DNA of 64,000 nt from DASVFB01 sp963766345 (GTDB lineage Bacteria > Actinomycetota > Thermoleophilia > Gaiellales > Gaiellaceae), in the NCBI GenBank assembly GCA_963766345.1, contig CAVXZL010000012.1, positions 744,001-808,000 of the forward strand. Direction: 5' to 3'. The notes beneath the pieces were generated by a model. That model saw only the letters and a program-made list of their open reading frames with translations. It made no database searches and was not told where the DNA came from. Below, in pieces: positions 16,247 through 25,209 of this stretch (within the stretch, counting starts at the first letter, position 1; each line of letters begins with the position of its first letter). The translations under genes were made by a program, and so were the position numbers.

Positions 16247-17031
16247 GCGAAGTGGGTCGCGGGCAGCGCGAGCCGGACGACGACGACAAGCACGAACGCT
16301 CCCAGAGCGAGGTATGCGGTGCGCCTACCGCGCCACCCGTAGCCGTAGCGGAGTGCGAGGTACGACCCGTAGGCAACCCAGGTCGCCAACGTCACCGCCA
16401 TCAGCGCGTCGAGACCGCCGCCGTCCTCGGTCAACCGCACGACACCGGCGAGGATGCCGAGCGTCAGGGCCGGCAGCGAGAAGAGGATCGTGCGGCTTTC
16501 GAGGCTGTCGAGCGTGTCGAGCGGAGGCGCCGACAGCCGCAGGATCGTCGCGTCGTGCCGCTTGAGCCGCCGCTCCTGGAAGAGGTACACCGCCGCGAGT
16601 GCCGCTGCGAGCGTGAAGCCGGCGAACGCCGCGAGCACGAGCCCGACGTGCAAGACGAGAAAAAGGTTCGAGTAATGGCTGCGGACGCCGAGGTCGGTGC
16701 CGCCGCCGAGCCGCGCCACGATGAACAGCACCGCCGCGATCGGCGCAACGACGAGGCCGAGCAGCCGAAAGCGCGCGCGGCATCCCCAGATCAGGTACGC
16801 GGTGACGACGAACCAGACGAAGAGGTTCAACGACCCCGCCCACGTCGACCACGGAAACCCGTCCGCCCGCGCCGCCTGAGCGATGAGGAGCGCCGTCTGG
16901 AGCAGCCAGCCGACGCGAATGCCCCACGTCGCGAGCCGACCGGGCGTACCCGGCGCGCGCGTCTCGCGGAAGTACGCGAACGCAGCCTCGCCGTACGCGA
17001 GCAGCACCGGCCAGAAGAGGAGCTCAGCCAC
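16243..17031 (-). CDS. CcsA/HemX-family cytochrome c assembly membrane protein
   Basis: Polytopic protein of 262 residues with about eight hydrophobic segments. It has a tryptophan-containing loop (FPWSTWAGSLNLFVWF) and SHYSNLFLVLHVGLVLAAFAGF, which carries a conserved His, both characteristic of the CcsA/CcmC heme-handling superfamily. It lies between ccmD and hemA with an eight-base overlap on one side and ATGA on the other. It could therefore be HemX (an effector of HemA in Bacillus) or the CcsA half of a cytochrome c synthase; the sequence alone does not decide. Confidence 0.8.
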   Translation of the reverse strand: MAELLFWPVLLAYGEAAFAYFRETRAPGTPGRLATWGIRVGWLLQTALLIAQAARADGFPWSTWAGSLNLFVWFVVTAYLIWGCRARFRLLGLVVAPIAAVLFIVARLGGGTDLGVRSHYSNLFLVLHVGLVLAAFAGFTLAAALAAVYLFQERRLKRHDATILRLSAPPLDTLDSLESRTILFSLPALTLGILAGVVRLTEDGGGLDALMAVTLATWVAYGSYLALRYGYGWRGRRTAYLALGAFVLVVVVRLALPATHFA

Positions 17032-17170
17032 GCGCCCTCGCCCGCTCGACCAGCTCGGCGACCGTGCGCTCGAGCCGCGCCAGCTTCGCGGAGATGATCA
17101 GCAGGTATACGAGCAGCACGACGAACACGACGAGGTACGCCGCCGCGACGTACTTCTCCTCGGTGGTCAT
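17024..17170 (-). CDS. ccmD: CcmD-like small membrane protein
   Basis: A 48-residue protein with one membrane helix (about residues 8-30, AAAYLVVFVVLLVYLLIIS) followed by a charged helix (ARLERTVAELVERARARG). In size, topology and position this is CcmD, which releases heme-loaded CcmE from CcmABC. The ATG at 17170 overlaps the ccmC stop by four bases and the gene overlaps the next one by eight. The small coding region lies inside a longer same-frame open stretch whose upstream part is not native coding sequence. Confidence 0.82.
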   Translation of the reverse strand: MTTEEKYVAAAYLVVFVVLLVYLLIISAKLARLERTVAELVERARARG

Positions 17171-17853
17171 GAGAGCAGCTCCCGTAGCTCGCGCAGGTTC
17201 GCGTCGAGTCGCTTCCCCGCGAGCTCGAGCCGGTAGAGCGCCGAGAAAAGCGACAGCATCGCGGCGAGGCAGACGCAGAACGTGAGGAACTGCGAGGCCG
17301 ACATCTGCGGCCCGTGCCTGTTGAACGCGACCGGGTGGATGTACTCGTTCGCGAGCCGGATCGCGAGGAAGCTGATCGGGATCAGCACGACGCCGAACAG
17401 CGAGTAGACCGCCGACAGGTTCGCCTGCCGCGGCCCCGGCTCGACCGAGAAGCGGAGCATGAAGTACGCGGAGTAGAAGAGGAAGAGCACGAGGAACAGC
17501 ACGAGCTGCTTCTCGCTCCACAGCCACCAGTGGCCCCAGCGGTACTTCGCCCAGATCGAGCCCGTGACGAGCGTCATTGCGCCGAAGATCACGCCGAGGT
17601 GGATCGCGACGTAGCTCTCGAGATCCGCGCCCGGGGTCCGCTTCCAAAGGTGCAGGAGCCCCTTCCACGCGCCCCACCCGAAGCACGTGTACGCCGTCAA
17701 CGCGATCGGAACGTGGAAGTAGAAGATCTTCTGGTTCAGGCCGTCCTCGTCGAGGGGCGCATAGAACGCAACGAGGGCGATCGCAAGCGTGAGCAGCACG
17801 GCGGCGAGCGCTGCCGACGCAACGAGTGCGTTATTCCGTAACCACGTACTCAA
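17167..17853 (-). CDS. ccmC: Heme exporter membrane protein CcmC
   Basis: Heme-handling membrane protein of System I cytochrome c maturation. From TTG 17853 it is 228 residues, the usual length, with six membrane segments, the first heme-ligand region KIFYFHVPIA, the tryptophan-rich WWD motif WGHWWLWSEKQL near the middle, and a second His in the EYIHPVAFNRHG loop. A longer open frame to 17946 would overlap ccmB by over 100 bases, so TTG (overlap 23 bases) is preferred. Confidence 0.9.
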   Translation of the reverse strand: MSTWLRNNALVASAALAAVLLTLAIALVAFYAPLDEDGLNQKIFYFHVPIALTAYTCFGWGAWKGLLHLWKRTPGADLESYVAIHLGVIFGAMTLVTGSIWAKYRWGHWWLWSEKQLVLFLVLFLFYSAYFMLRFSVEPGPRQANLSAVYSLFGVVLIPISFLAIRLANEYIHPVAFNRHGPQMSASQFLTFCVCLAAMLSLFSALYRLELAGKRLDANLRELRELLS

Positions 17854-18472
17854 AAGATGCCCAACAGATTGTCGCAAAGAGCGCGTCGTACAGCGCGAGA
17901 AAGCCGAGGTAGCGCCCGGGCGAGCCGGCGACGCTCGCGCCGACACCGCCGACGATCACGGGGATCGCGAGCGGCAGAAAGAGCACGGGCAGGAGCAGCT
18001 CGCGCGCGCGTGTCGCAATCGCCATCGCCGAGACGAAGACCCCGACCGCGCAGATGCCGACGTCCGCGAGCGCGACGGCCGCAACGGTTGCCCCGCCGAC
18101 GCTCGAGAAGAAGATCGCGAACAACGGCAGCGCGATCGCCTCGGCGAGCGCGAGGAACGCGAACGCCGCCAGCGACTTCCCCAGCCAGATGGCGCTCCGA
18201 TCCGAGGGCGCGAGCACGAGGCCGTCGAGCACTCCCTGCTCGCGCTCCGAGACGAACGCGCGCGAGAGGCCGAGCAGCGCCGTGAAGACGATCGCCACCC
18301 ACAGGAGACCGAGACCCGCGAGGTCACCGGTTCCCGACGGCAGCGCGAAGTGGAAGATCACGAGCGCTGCCGCGACGAAGAGCAGCATTGCCGGCAGCGT
18401 GTCGCGCGACCGCACCTCGAGCAGCAGGTCCTTGCGCGCAAGCGCCGCGACGTCTCCGACGTACCGCCTCAC
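17831..18472 (-). CDS. ccmB: Heme exporter membrane protein CcmB
   Basis: Membrane subunit of the CcmAB ABC module that energises release of holo-CcmE. The 213-residue product is nearly all hydrophobic, with about six membrane helices, the N-terminal ALARKDLLLEVRSRDTLPAM amphipathic segment typical of CcmB, and FVSEREQGVLDGLVLAP before the third helix. It overlaps ccmA by four bases and ccmC by about 23 bases. Confidence 0.9.
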   Translation of the reverse strand: MRRYVGDVAALARKDLLLEVRSRDTLPAMLLFVAAALVIFHFALPSGTGDLAGLGLLWVAIVFTALLGLSRAFVSEREQGVLDGLVLAPSDRSAIWLGKSLAAFAFLALAEAIALPLFAIFFSSVGGATVAAVALADVGICAVGVFVSAMAIATRARELLLPVLFLPLAIPVIVGGVGASVAGSPGRYLGFLALYDALFATICWASFEYVVTE

Positions 18473-19053
18473 GCGAACGCCAGTCGCGCGCTCGCGAGCG
18501 GCTCGAGCCGTTCGGGCTCGTGCGTCGCGACGAGGAACGTCGCCTGACCGCTGCGCGACGCCAGCTCGCGCTCGAGCAGCTCCACGCCCTCCGCGTCGAG
18601 CGCGGAGAACGGCTCATCCAGGAGAAGCAACTGCGGCTCGTGGAGGAACACGCGGCAGAGCGCGAGCCGCTGCACCATCCCGCGCGAGAACGACGACACA
18701 CGCTCGCTGCGAACGTCCCAGAGGCCGAACCGCTCCAGCAGCATCCCGCAGCGCTCGCGCCGCTCGGGGACGCGATAGAGGCGGCCGTAGAGCTCGAGGT
18801 TCTCGAGCGCCGTCAGCTCTCGGTAGACGAGCGACTCGTGCGCGAGGAACCCGAGCTCGCCGCGTTGGACGTCCACCTCGATCTCGCCGGCGCTCGGATA
18901 GGCAAGCCCCGCGACGACGCGCAGGAGCGACGTCTTGCCGGAGCCGTTCGGCCCGGTGACGAGCACGAAGCCGCCGCGCTCCACGTCGAGCTCCAGCCCG
19001 TCGAAGACGCGCTTCCGGCCGTATCGCTTCGACAGGCCGCGCGCGCGGATCAC
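18469..19053 (-). CDS. ccmA: ABC transporter ATP-binding protein CcmA
   Basis: ATPase of the CcmAB complex. The 194-residue product from GTG 19053 has Walker A GPNGSGKT (34-41), a Q-loop region replaced by LGFLAHES, the signature variant SSFSRGMVQRLAL instead of LSGGQ (as in other CcmA), Walker B LLLLDEPFSALD and switch His in VATHEPE. It lacks any membrane domain, consistent with pairing to CcmB next door. GTGA overlap with the UbiA gene. Confidence 0.92.
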   Translation of the reverse strand: MIRARGLSKRYGRKRVFDGLELDVERGGFVLVTGPNGSGKTSLLRVVAGLAYPSAGEIEVDVQRGELGFLAHESLVYRELTALENLELYGRLYRVPERRERCGMLLERFGLWDVRSERVSSFSRGMVQRLALCRVFLHEPQLLLLDEPFSALDAEGVELLERELASRSGQATFLVATHEPERLEPLASARLAFA

Positions 19054-19913
19054 GAGAGCGCCTCCGCGAGCACGAACAGGAAGAACGCGATGCTGATGAC
19101 GCCGTTCATCGTGAAGAACGCGGCGTTGAGGCGACGCAGGTCGCGCGGCGAGACGAGCGCATGCTCGACGGCGAGCAGAACGGCCACCATGAGGACGCCG
19201 AGCCAGTACCACACGCCGAGCGAGAGGCCGACGCCGACGAGCGCGAGCAGCACAACGGTCAATCCGTGCAACAGGCGCGCGCCCCAGAAGACGCCGCCGA
19301 CACCGAAGCGCGTCGCGACCGAATGCAGCCCCTCGCGCCGGTCGACGTCGATGTCGAACAGCGAGTAGAAGAGGTCGAACCCGGCGACCCAGGCCGCAAC
19401 GGCGCCGCCGAGCTCCCAGGCCTCGAGCGGCAACTTCCCGGTGATCGCGACCCACGCGCCCATCGGCGCGAGCCCGTCGACGGCCCCGAGCCAGAGATGG
19501 CAGAGCCACGTCACGCGCTTCAGATACGGGTAGACGACGAAGCCCACAACCGGGATCGGCCAGAGCCAGCGCACGACGTCGTTCAGCTGGAAGACCGCGA
19601 CGAGGAAGACGACGAACGACGCGACGCAGAAGAGCGCAACCTGCACGCGCGTCAGAAGCCCCGACGGCAGCTCGCGCGACGCGGTGCGCGGATTGCGCGC
19701 ATCGAGCTCGGCGTCGATGAGCCGGTTCAGCCCCATCGCGAGCGACCGTGCGCCGACCATCGCGACGGTGATCCAGAGAAGGTCATGCGCCGAAGGAACG
19801 CCGTCGACCGCGAGCAGCGCGCCCACGTAGGCGAACGGCAGCGCGAACAGCGTGTGCTCGATCTTCACGAGCCGCGCGAAGCGCCGCGGAAGAACGGCGG
19901 CCGCGCTCGTCAC
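19050..19913 (-). CDS. UbiA-family prenyltransferase, probably menaquinone (futalosine) type MqnP
   Basis: Integral membrane prenyltransferase of 287 residues with about eight membrane helices. Both aspartate motifs are present: NRLIDAELDARNPRT (63-77) and the later FDIDVDRREGLHSV, which bind prenyl diphosphate through magnesium. The ASRELPSG segment after the first motif and the operon with respiratory and heme genes suggest quinone biosynthesis. In actinobacteria of this kind the UbiA-like protein of the futalosine pathway (MqnP) fits best. 4-Hydroxybenzoate prenyltransferase or heme O synthase are alternatives; the motif spacing disfavours CyoE. Confidence 0.85.
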   Translation of the reverse strand: MTSAAAVLPRRFARLVKIEHTLFALPFAYVGALLAVDGVPSAHDLLWITVAMVGARSLAMGLNRLIDAELDARNPRTASRELPSGLLTRVQVALFCVASFVVFLVAVFQLNDVVRWLWPIPVVGFVVYPYLKRVTWLCHLWLGAVDGLAPMGAWVAITGKLPLEAWELGGAVAAWVAGFDLFYSLFDIDVDRREGLHSVATRFGVGGVFWGARLLHGLTVVLLALVGVGLSLGVWYWLGVLMVAVLLAVEHALVSPRDLRRLNAAFFTMNGVISIAFFLFVLAEALS

Positions 19914-20389
19914 GTCTGCCGGTGTGCGGTCGACTCGCCGGACAGGAGCCGCAGCGCGTGCTCGAGCGCGGGCCGCAGCACCGCATAGCCGTCGCGGCAG
20001 CCGCCGGGCGATCCCGGCAGGTTGACGACGAGCGTCGAGCCGATCGTCCCCGCAACGCCGCGCGAGAGCAGCGCATGCGGCGTCTTCGCGATCGAATCGG
20101 CGCGGATCGACTCGGCTATCCCCGGGGCCTCACGCTCGATCGTGCCGAGCGTCGCTTCCGGCGTCACGTCTCGCGGCGCCACGCCGGTGCCTCCCGTCGT
20201 CAGCACGAGCTGCGCGCCGGCGGCGAGATCGCGCAGAGCGGCCTCGATGTCCTCGCGCTCGTCCGGCACGAGCCGACGCTCGACCTCGTAGCCGTCGGCG
20301 AGGAGCAGCGCTTCGAGCGCGTCGCCGCTCTTGTCCTCCCGCTCGCCCGCGGAAACGCCGTCGGACACCGTGAGCACAGCAGCTTTCAC
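19910..20389 (-). CDS. mog: Molybdopterin adenylyltransferase (MogA/MoaB family)
   Basis: Activates molybdopterin by adenylylation before metal insertion. The 159-residue single-domain protein has LTVSDGVSAGEREDKSG, the family signature LVLTTGGTGVAPRDVTPEAT (residues 61-80) and VVNLPGSPGGCRDGYAVL. ATG start. It overlaps moaC upstream and the UbiA gene downstream by four bases each; moeA, the next enzyme, is at 29881-31059. Confidence 0.92.
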   Translation of the reverse strand: MKAAVLTVSDGVSAGEREDKSGDALEALLLADGYEVERRLVPDEREDIEAALRDLAAGAQLVLTTGGTGVAPRDVTPEATLGTIEREAPGIAESIRADSIAKTPHALLSRGVAGTIGSTLVVNLPGSPGGCRDGYAVLRPALEHALRLLSGESTAHRQT

Positions 20390-20862
20390 GACCCTGCCCG
20401 CTGGGGCGGCTCCGTCGAGCCTACGCCGCCTGTCTTCTCCAGGAGCCTGACGTCGTCGATGACCATCGCCTTGTCGACGGCCTTCGCCATGTCGTACACG
20501 GTGAGCGCCGCGACGGAAGCAGCGGTCAGCGCTTCCATCTCGACCCCGGTCTGGGCCGTCGTCTCGACAGTGGCGGTGATCTCGACCCCTTCGGGCGCCG
20601 CGGCAACGTCCACGTCGATTCGCGTCAACGGGAGCGGATGACAGAGCGGAATGAGCTCGGCCGTCCGCTTCGCGGCCATGATCCCTGCGAGCTGCGCCGT
20701 GACGAGCGCGTCGCCCTTCGGCAGCTCGCCCAGGAGTTGCACGGTCGCCGGGGCCATGCGTACGTGCGCCGACGCAACGGCACGGCGCCGCGAGACCGGC
20801 TTCGCGCCGACGTCCACCATGCGAACCGCGCCGGACTCCGCGACGTGCGAGAGCTCGCTCAT
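20386..20862 (-). CDS. moaC: Cyclic pyranopterin monophosphate synthase
   Basis: Molybdenum cofactor enzyme acting after MoaA. The 158-residue product from ATG 20862 shows VDVGAKPVSRRRAVA, KGDALVTAQLAGIMAAKRT, LIPLCHPLPLT with the conserved His, VEITATVETTAQTGVEMEALTAASVAALTVYDM in pieces, and KAVDKAMVIDDVRLLEKTGG with the catalytic Lys and Asp. It overlaps the ALDH stop and the mog start by four bases each. Confidence 0.95.
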   Translation of the reverse strand: MSELSHVAESGAVRMVDVGAKPVSRRRAVASAHVRMAPATVQLLGELPKGDALVTAQLAGIMAAKRTAELIPLCHPLPLTRIDVDVAAAPEGVEITATVETTAQTGVEMEALTAASVAALTVYDMAKAVDKAMVIDDVRLLEKTGGVGSTEPPQRAGS

Positions 20863-22428
20863 CGGCGGACGTAGCGCTTCGCGAGATGTGCGAGGCCGCG
20901 GCGATGCGCCCACGCGCCGCGCAAGCCGTCCTCGCCGTGCAGCAACTCGAGCACGCCCTTGAACCCGTCGACCGCGCGCGGCCCGTACGGGTACCACCAC
21001 GGGACGTTCACCCGGCCGCTGTCCGAGTCGACGAGCTTGATGCTCGAGAGCTCGTACAGCCCGTGCTTCGAGTGCGTGCTGCCGAAGCCGGAGTCCCGGT
21101 GGCCGCCCCAGGGCGCCGGCCCGGCGCCGTACGAGATGCCGAGGTCGTTCGTCCACACCATCCCGGCGTCGATGCGTGCCGCCAACGCGCCCGCACGCGA
21201 CGTGTCGCGCGACCAGATGCTCGCGCCGAGCGCGAACGAGGTTCCGTTCGCGAGCCGCACCGCCTCGTCCTCGTCGTCGAACGGGAGGACGCTGACAACC
21301 GGACCGAAGACCTCCTCGCGCTCGAGCCGTGCCTCCGGATCGCCGCCCACGAGGACCGTCGGCTCGTAGAACCAGCCCGGCAGTCCGACCTCGGGCCTCC
21401 GCGCGCCGGTCAGCGCCTCCGCGCCCCGTTCGAGCGCCTCCGCGACGAGATCCTCGACGCGATCGCGCTGCCGTTCCGTGATCAGCGGGCCGAGGTCCGT
21501 GTCCGGCGAGTCGCCGGGGCCGATCCGCAACGCACGAGCCCGCTCGACGAGTGCATCGACGAAGCGCGCGTGTAGTTCGCGCGCGACGTAGATCCGCTCG
21601 ATGCCGACGCACACCTGGCCGCAGTTCGCGAACGACCCCCACGCCGCGCCCTCGACCGCGCGGTCGAAGTCGGCGTCGCGCAGCACGAGCATCGGATCCT
21701 TGCCGCCGAGCTCGAGGATCACCGGTCGCAGGAGCTCGGCGGCCGCGGTGGCGATGCGCCGCCCCGTCTCGACCGACCCGGTGAAGACGACCTTCGCGAT
21801 CCCGGGCGCCTCGACAAGAAGCGGCTCCCGTGTCTGCACGCCCTTGCACAACAGCGACGAGGCTCGGCGGCGCGCCCGCCTCGGCGAAGACGCGCGCGAC
21901 CCACTCGCCCGAGAGCGGCGTCAGCTCCGACGGCTTCAGCACGACGGCGTTGCCGGCGGCAACCGCGCCCGCGACCTGGCTCAGAGGGATCGAGAACGGA
22001 AAGTTCCACGGCGTGATGACCGCGACCACCCCGAGCGACTCGTAGACGACGCGTGCCCGCTTGTGCGCGAGATACGGGATCCCGTAGCGGATCCGCTCCG
22101 GCGCGAGCACGCGCTCGACGTTCTTCGCGAGCCATGCGACCTGCTCGACGCCCAGCATCAACTCGGTCGTGTACGCCTCGACGATCGGCTTGCCGGTCTC
22201 TGCGGTGACCGTCGCTGCGATCTCGTCCTTTCGCGCGACGAGTACCCGGGCCACCCGCTCCAGCAGCGAGCGCCGCTCGTCGAACGACGATCTCGCCCAC
22301 GACGTCTGAGCCGCCGCAGCGCGTGCGACGACGTGTGCCACGTCCTCCGTCACCGGCACCACGCCGACCGGCTCGAGTGTCGCGGGGTTGACCGGCCGGA
22401 GCTTCCCCTCGACCGCGAGGGTGTTCAC
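20859..22428 (-). CDS. NAD(P)-dependent aldehyde dehydrogenase (frame broken once)
   Basis: Oxidises an unidentified aldehyde, possibly succinate semialdehyde. From GTG 22428 the N-terminal half has VNPATLEPVGVVPV, VITPWNFPFSIPL and VLKPSELTPLSG; the C-terminal half, in another frame from 21851, has VVFTGSVETGRRI, LELGGKDPMLVL, the catalytic Cys in ANCGQVCVGIERI, and EEVFGPVVSVL. Removing one T near 21819 gives TGAALVEAPGIAKVVFTGS and a continuous 522-residue enzyme. Otherwise the codon use and motifs look intact, so a recent frameshift or a sequencing error is likely. Start overlaps the otsA stop, end overlaps moaC. Confidence 0.8.
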
Positions 22429-23894
22429 ACGGGAGACTGTAGTTCTTCCGCGTCGAGAGCCTGCAGCTGCAACTCGATCCAGGCGGCGAGGTCGTGCTCG
22501 CGCACCCACGAGCGGATCGCAGTCAGCCGCCCGCGCCGCTCCTCCGCCGGCATCTCGAGTGCGCGGTGGATCGCCTCCGCCTGGCCGGCGACGTCGAACG
22601 GGTTCACGGAGAGCGCCCAGTCGCCGAGCTCCTCGTGTGCGCCCGCGTTCTCCGAGAGGATGAGCACGCCGTCGCGCTCGTTCACGAGCGGCGCCTCCTT
22701 CGCGATCAGGTTCAGCCCGTCGAAGATCGCATTCACGAGCAGCACGTCGAAGTCCTTGTACGCGGCGACGGCCTGCGGGAAGTTGTCGCTCATCTCCAGG
22801 TCGATCGGCACCCAGCCCGGATGCTGGAACCGATCGTTGACGCGCCGCGCCTCGCGCTGGATCGCGCCGACGTACTCGGCGTACTCGGGGATGTCCTGCC
22901 GCGACGGGTCGAGCAGCGCGAGCAAACAGACGCGGCCGTGCATCTCCGGGTGCGCGTCGAGATACAGCTCGAGCGCGCGGAAGCCACGCACGATGTTCTT
23001 CGACGGATCCGTGCGATCGACGCGAAGGATCAGCTTGTCCGGCCGCCGGCGCGCGAGCCTCTCACCCGCCTCGATCACGGCGGGGCTTCGCGCGAGGTCG
23101 TCGAACTCCGCGACGTCCACGGAGATCGGAGCCGCGGTGACGGCGACGCGGCGTCCGTCGTAACCGAGCACGTCGCGCGCCCAGTCGGGCACCGCGCCGA
23201 CAGTGTCCTCGGCGACGCGCATGAAGTTGCGGCGCCAGCGTCGCGTGTGGAAGCCGACGACGTCGTTGGCAAGCAGCCCGTCATGGATCGCGCGCCGGAT
23301 CTCGACCGGCAGCACCGACCAGCTGTCGGTTCCCGGCCACGGGATGTGGACGAAGTGCACGAGCCGCGTCCCGGGCCGCGCGTCTCGAACCATGCGCGGC
23401 GCGACGTAGAGGTGATAGTCGTGGAAGAAGACCGCCGCGCTCGGATCGCGATCGATCTCGTCCAGGACGGCGTCGGCGAATGCGCGGTTGACGGCGACGT
23501 AGCCCTCGGCCCACGCGTGGTGGAAACCGTGATCGATGACCGGCTCCGATGCGAGACCCCACAGGTGGTGCTGGAGGAACCACAGCATCGGGTTCGCGAC
23601 GACGTTGTAGTACCAGTCGTATGCGTGCTCGTCGTGCGTGACGAGGCGCAGCCGAAAGCTCGTCCCGTCGCGCGCCGTCTCCTCGAAAGGCTCGCCGTCG
23701 TTTTCATTCGAGACAACGCGATCCTCTTCGGACATCGTGCTCGCGATCCACGTGACGTCGTGATGGAGCACGAGGCTGCGCAAGGCCGTCACGAGGCCGC
23801 CGCCGCCGCGGCGCGCGGTGCGCTCGCCGCTGCTCCTGCCGTAGGTCACCGGGCCACGGTTGGAGACGACGATCAGGTTGTGCCGGGCTGCCAT
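22425..23894 (-). CDS. otsA: Trehalose-6-phosphate synthase (GT20)
   Basis: Joins UDP- or ADP-glucose to glucose-6-phosphate. The 489-residue product has the N-terminal VSNRGPVTYG, WIASTMSEED, the acceptor-site YDWYYNVVANPMLWFLQH, FFHDYHLYVAPRMVRD, FVHIPWPG, ILRVDRTDPSKNIVRGF and the nucleotide-sugar loop VNAIFDGLNLIAKEAPLVNE. In GT20 enzymes the acceptor-phosphate site resembles this, but related glucosylglycerol-phosphate synthases share it. No trehalose-6-phosphate phosphatase (otsB) is in the window. 26 bases downstream of treT. Confidence 0.88.
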   Translation of the reverse strand: MAARHNLIVVSNRGPVTYGRSSGERTARRGGGGLVTALRSLVLHHDVTWIASTMSEEDRVVSNENDGEPFEETARDGTSFRLRLVTHDEHAYDWYYNVVANPMLWFLQHHLWGLASEPVIDHGFHHAWAEGYVAVNRAFADAVLDEIDRDPSAAVFFHDYHLYVAPRMVRDARPGTRLVHFVHIPWPGTDSWSVLPVEIRRAIHDGLLANDVVGFHTRRWRRNFMRVAEDTVGAVPDWARDVLGYDGRRVAVTAAPISVDVAEFDDLARSPAVIEAGERLARRRPDKLILRVDRTDPSKNIVRGFRALELYLDAHPEMHGRVCLLALLDPSRQDIPEYAEYVGAIQREARRVNDRFQHPGWVPIDLEMSDNFPQAVAAYKDFDVLLVNAIFDGLNLIAKEAPLVNERDGVLILSENAGAHEELGDWALSVNPFDVAGQAEAIHRALEMPAEERRGRLTAIRSWVREHDLAAWIELQLQALDAEELQSPV

Positions 23895-23920
23895 CGCCCC
23901 GGACCCTATCCCCGCTCAGG

Positions 23921-25201
23921 CTATTGAGCGGTCACGGTCGCAAGCTCGTGCGCGGTCTCGGGCTCCAGGCCGGCGAGCCGATTGAACAGCACGAGCCAGT
24001 CGCGGAGCAGCCGCGGCGTCAGGAAGTGGGTGCGAACGTGCTCCTTGCCACGCAGGGCCCGAGCGCGGGCCAGGTCCGGGTCCTTCAACGCCTCGAGGCA
24101 CGCCTCGGCGCACTCCTCGGGCGAGTCCACGAGCCGGCCCGTCTCACCGTCGCTGATCTGGACGACGATGCCGCCGACGCGCCCGGCGACCGTGGGCCTC
24201 CCCTTCCAGAGCGCCTCGCTGACCGTAAGGCCGAAGCCCTCCCGGGTCGACTTCTGCAAGACGACGCGCGAGTGGACCTGGAAGGCGTTGACCTCGACCG
24301 ACCCGACGTTGTTCAGGTTGGAGAGGATGAAGATGTCCGGATCGCCGTCGGCGTGCTCGAGCGTGCGGTTGTAGTAGTGCCAGCCCTCGGGGTCGTCGTG
24401 CGCCATCGAGCCGACGAGCGCGAGTTGCACCTCGGGCACCTCAGCCTTGACGAGCCGGTAGGCGTCGATCACGCCGAGCGGGTCCTTCCACGGGTCGAAG
24501 CGCGACACCTGAGTGAGGAGCGGCCGCTCGACGTCGATGCCGAACTGGTCGACGATGTACGCAGCGTCCTCCGGCGAGAGCGCCATGTTCTTCGGTGCGA
24601 GCGGGTCGATCGCCGGCGGCCAGATGTAGGCAGGGGGCAGCCCCGGCGCCCGGGGCGCGTACTCCGCCAGGTGGAACACCGTGGCGTCGTACCTCGCGAT
24701 CGACGGGAGCAGAAACGCGAGCACGTCCGGGTTCGGAGCCGAGAAGTCGATGTGCCCGCGCCAGATCCAGTGCGCCTTCGACTCCGGAAAGTGGTCGATG
24801 ACGCCGAGCGGCTGCGGGTCGTGGACGATCACGAAGTCGTAGTCGTCGTCGAGCTCGCGGGCGTTCAGCTCCTGATAGCGCCCGAAGATCTCCCGGTGCG
24901 ACTCGGCGAGCCCGTGCTCGTCGCCCTGCAGCGCGTTGTGGATCGTCTTCGTGACGTTGAAGAAGTCCTCGGCCCCGCGGATGATCCGCCACTCGACCTC
25001 GAGGCCGGCGTCCTGCATGAGCGGGACGAGCGTGTAGTTGATCTCCGCGACTCCGCCCCCGAAGGCAGTCGCAGAGAGGTGCAGCACGCGCTTTCCGGCG
25101 ACCGGCGCGGCGAGCGCGGCGATGTCGTCCATCAGGCCGCGCGTCGCGAGCGAGGCATAGTCGCGGAGCGACTTGTGGCCGACGTTGACGAGTTGCAGCA
25201 A
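23921..25201 (-). CDS. treT: Trehalose synthase TreT-like glycosyltransferase (GT4)
   Basis: Predicted to make trehalose reversibly from a nucleoside-diphosphate glucose and glucose. The 426-residue product has the TreT pattern: LHLSATAFGGGVAEINYTLVPLM at its N-terminal Rossmann domain, VIVHDPQPLGVIDHFP, WRGHIDFSAPNP, the linker VSRFDPWKDPLGVIDAY and the GT4 donor site STREGFGLTVSEALWKGRP. Together with otsA downstream this places two trehalose-forming routes side by side. It starts eight bases after the RsbW-like gene, so both are expected to share one transcript. Confidence 0.88.
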   Translation of the reverse strand: MLQLVNVGHKSLRDYASLATRGLMDDIAALAAPVAGKRVLHLSATAFGGGVAEINYTLVPLMQDAGLEVEWRIIRGAEDFFNVTKTIHNALQGDEHGLAESHREIFGRYQELNARELDDDYDFVIVHDPQPLGVIDHFPESKAHWIWRGHIDFSAPNPDVLAFLLPSIARYDATVFHLAEYAPRAPGLPPAYIWPPAIDPLAPKNMALSPEDAAYIVDQFGIDVERPLLTQVSRFDPWKDPLGVIDAYRLVKAEVPEVQLALVGSMAHDDPEGWHYYNRTLEHADGDPDIFILSNLNNVGSVEVNAFQVHSRVVLQKSTREGFGLTVSEALWKGRPTVAGRVGGIVVQISDGETGRLVDSPEECAEACLEALKDPDLARARALRGKEHVRTHFLTPRLLRDWLVLFNRLAGLEPETAHELATVTAQ

Positions 25202-25209
25202 GCGCTGTG

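Noticed and set aside
16238..16256. parS-like sequence gtttcacgcgaagt
   Set aside because: It matches only part of the GTTTCACGTGAAAC consensus and coincides with the hemA start codon region; no other convincing parS site was seen in the window.
17171..17686. Longer CcmD-frame protein starting at 17686
   Set aside because: The upstream part is out-of-frame ccmC sequence; only the last 48 codons form the CcmD-like protein.
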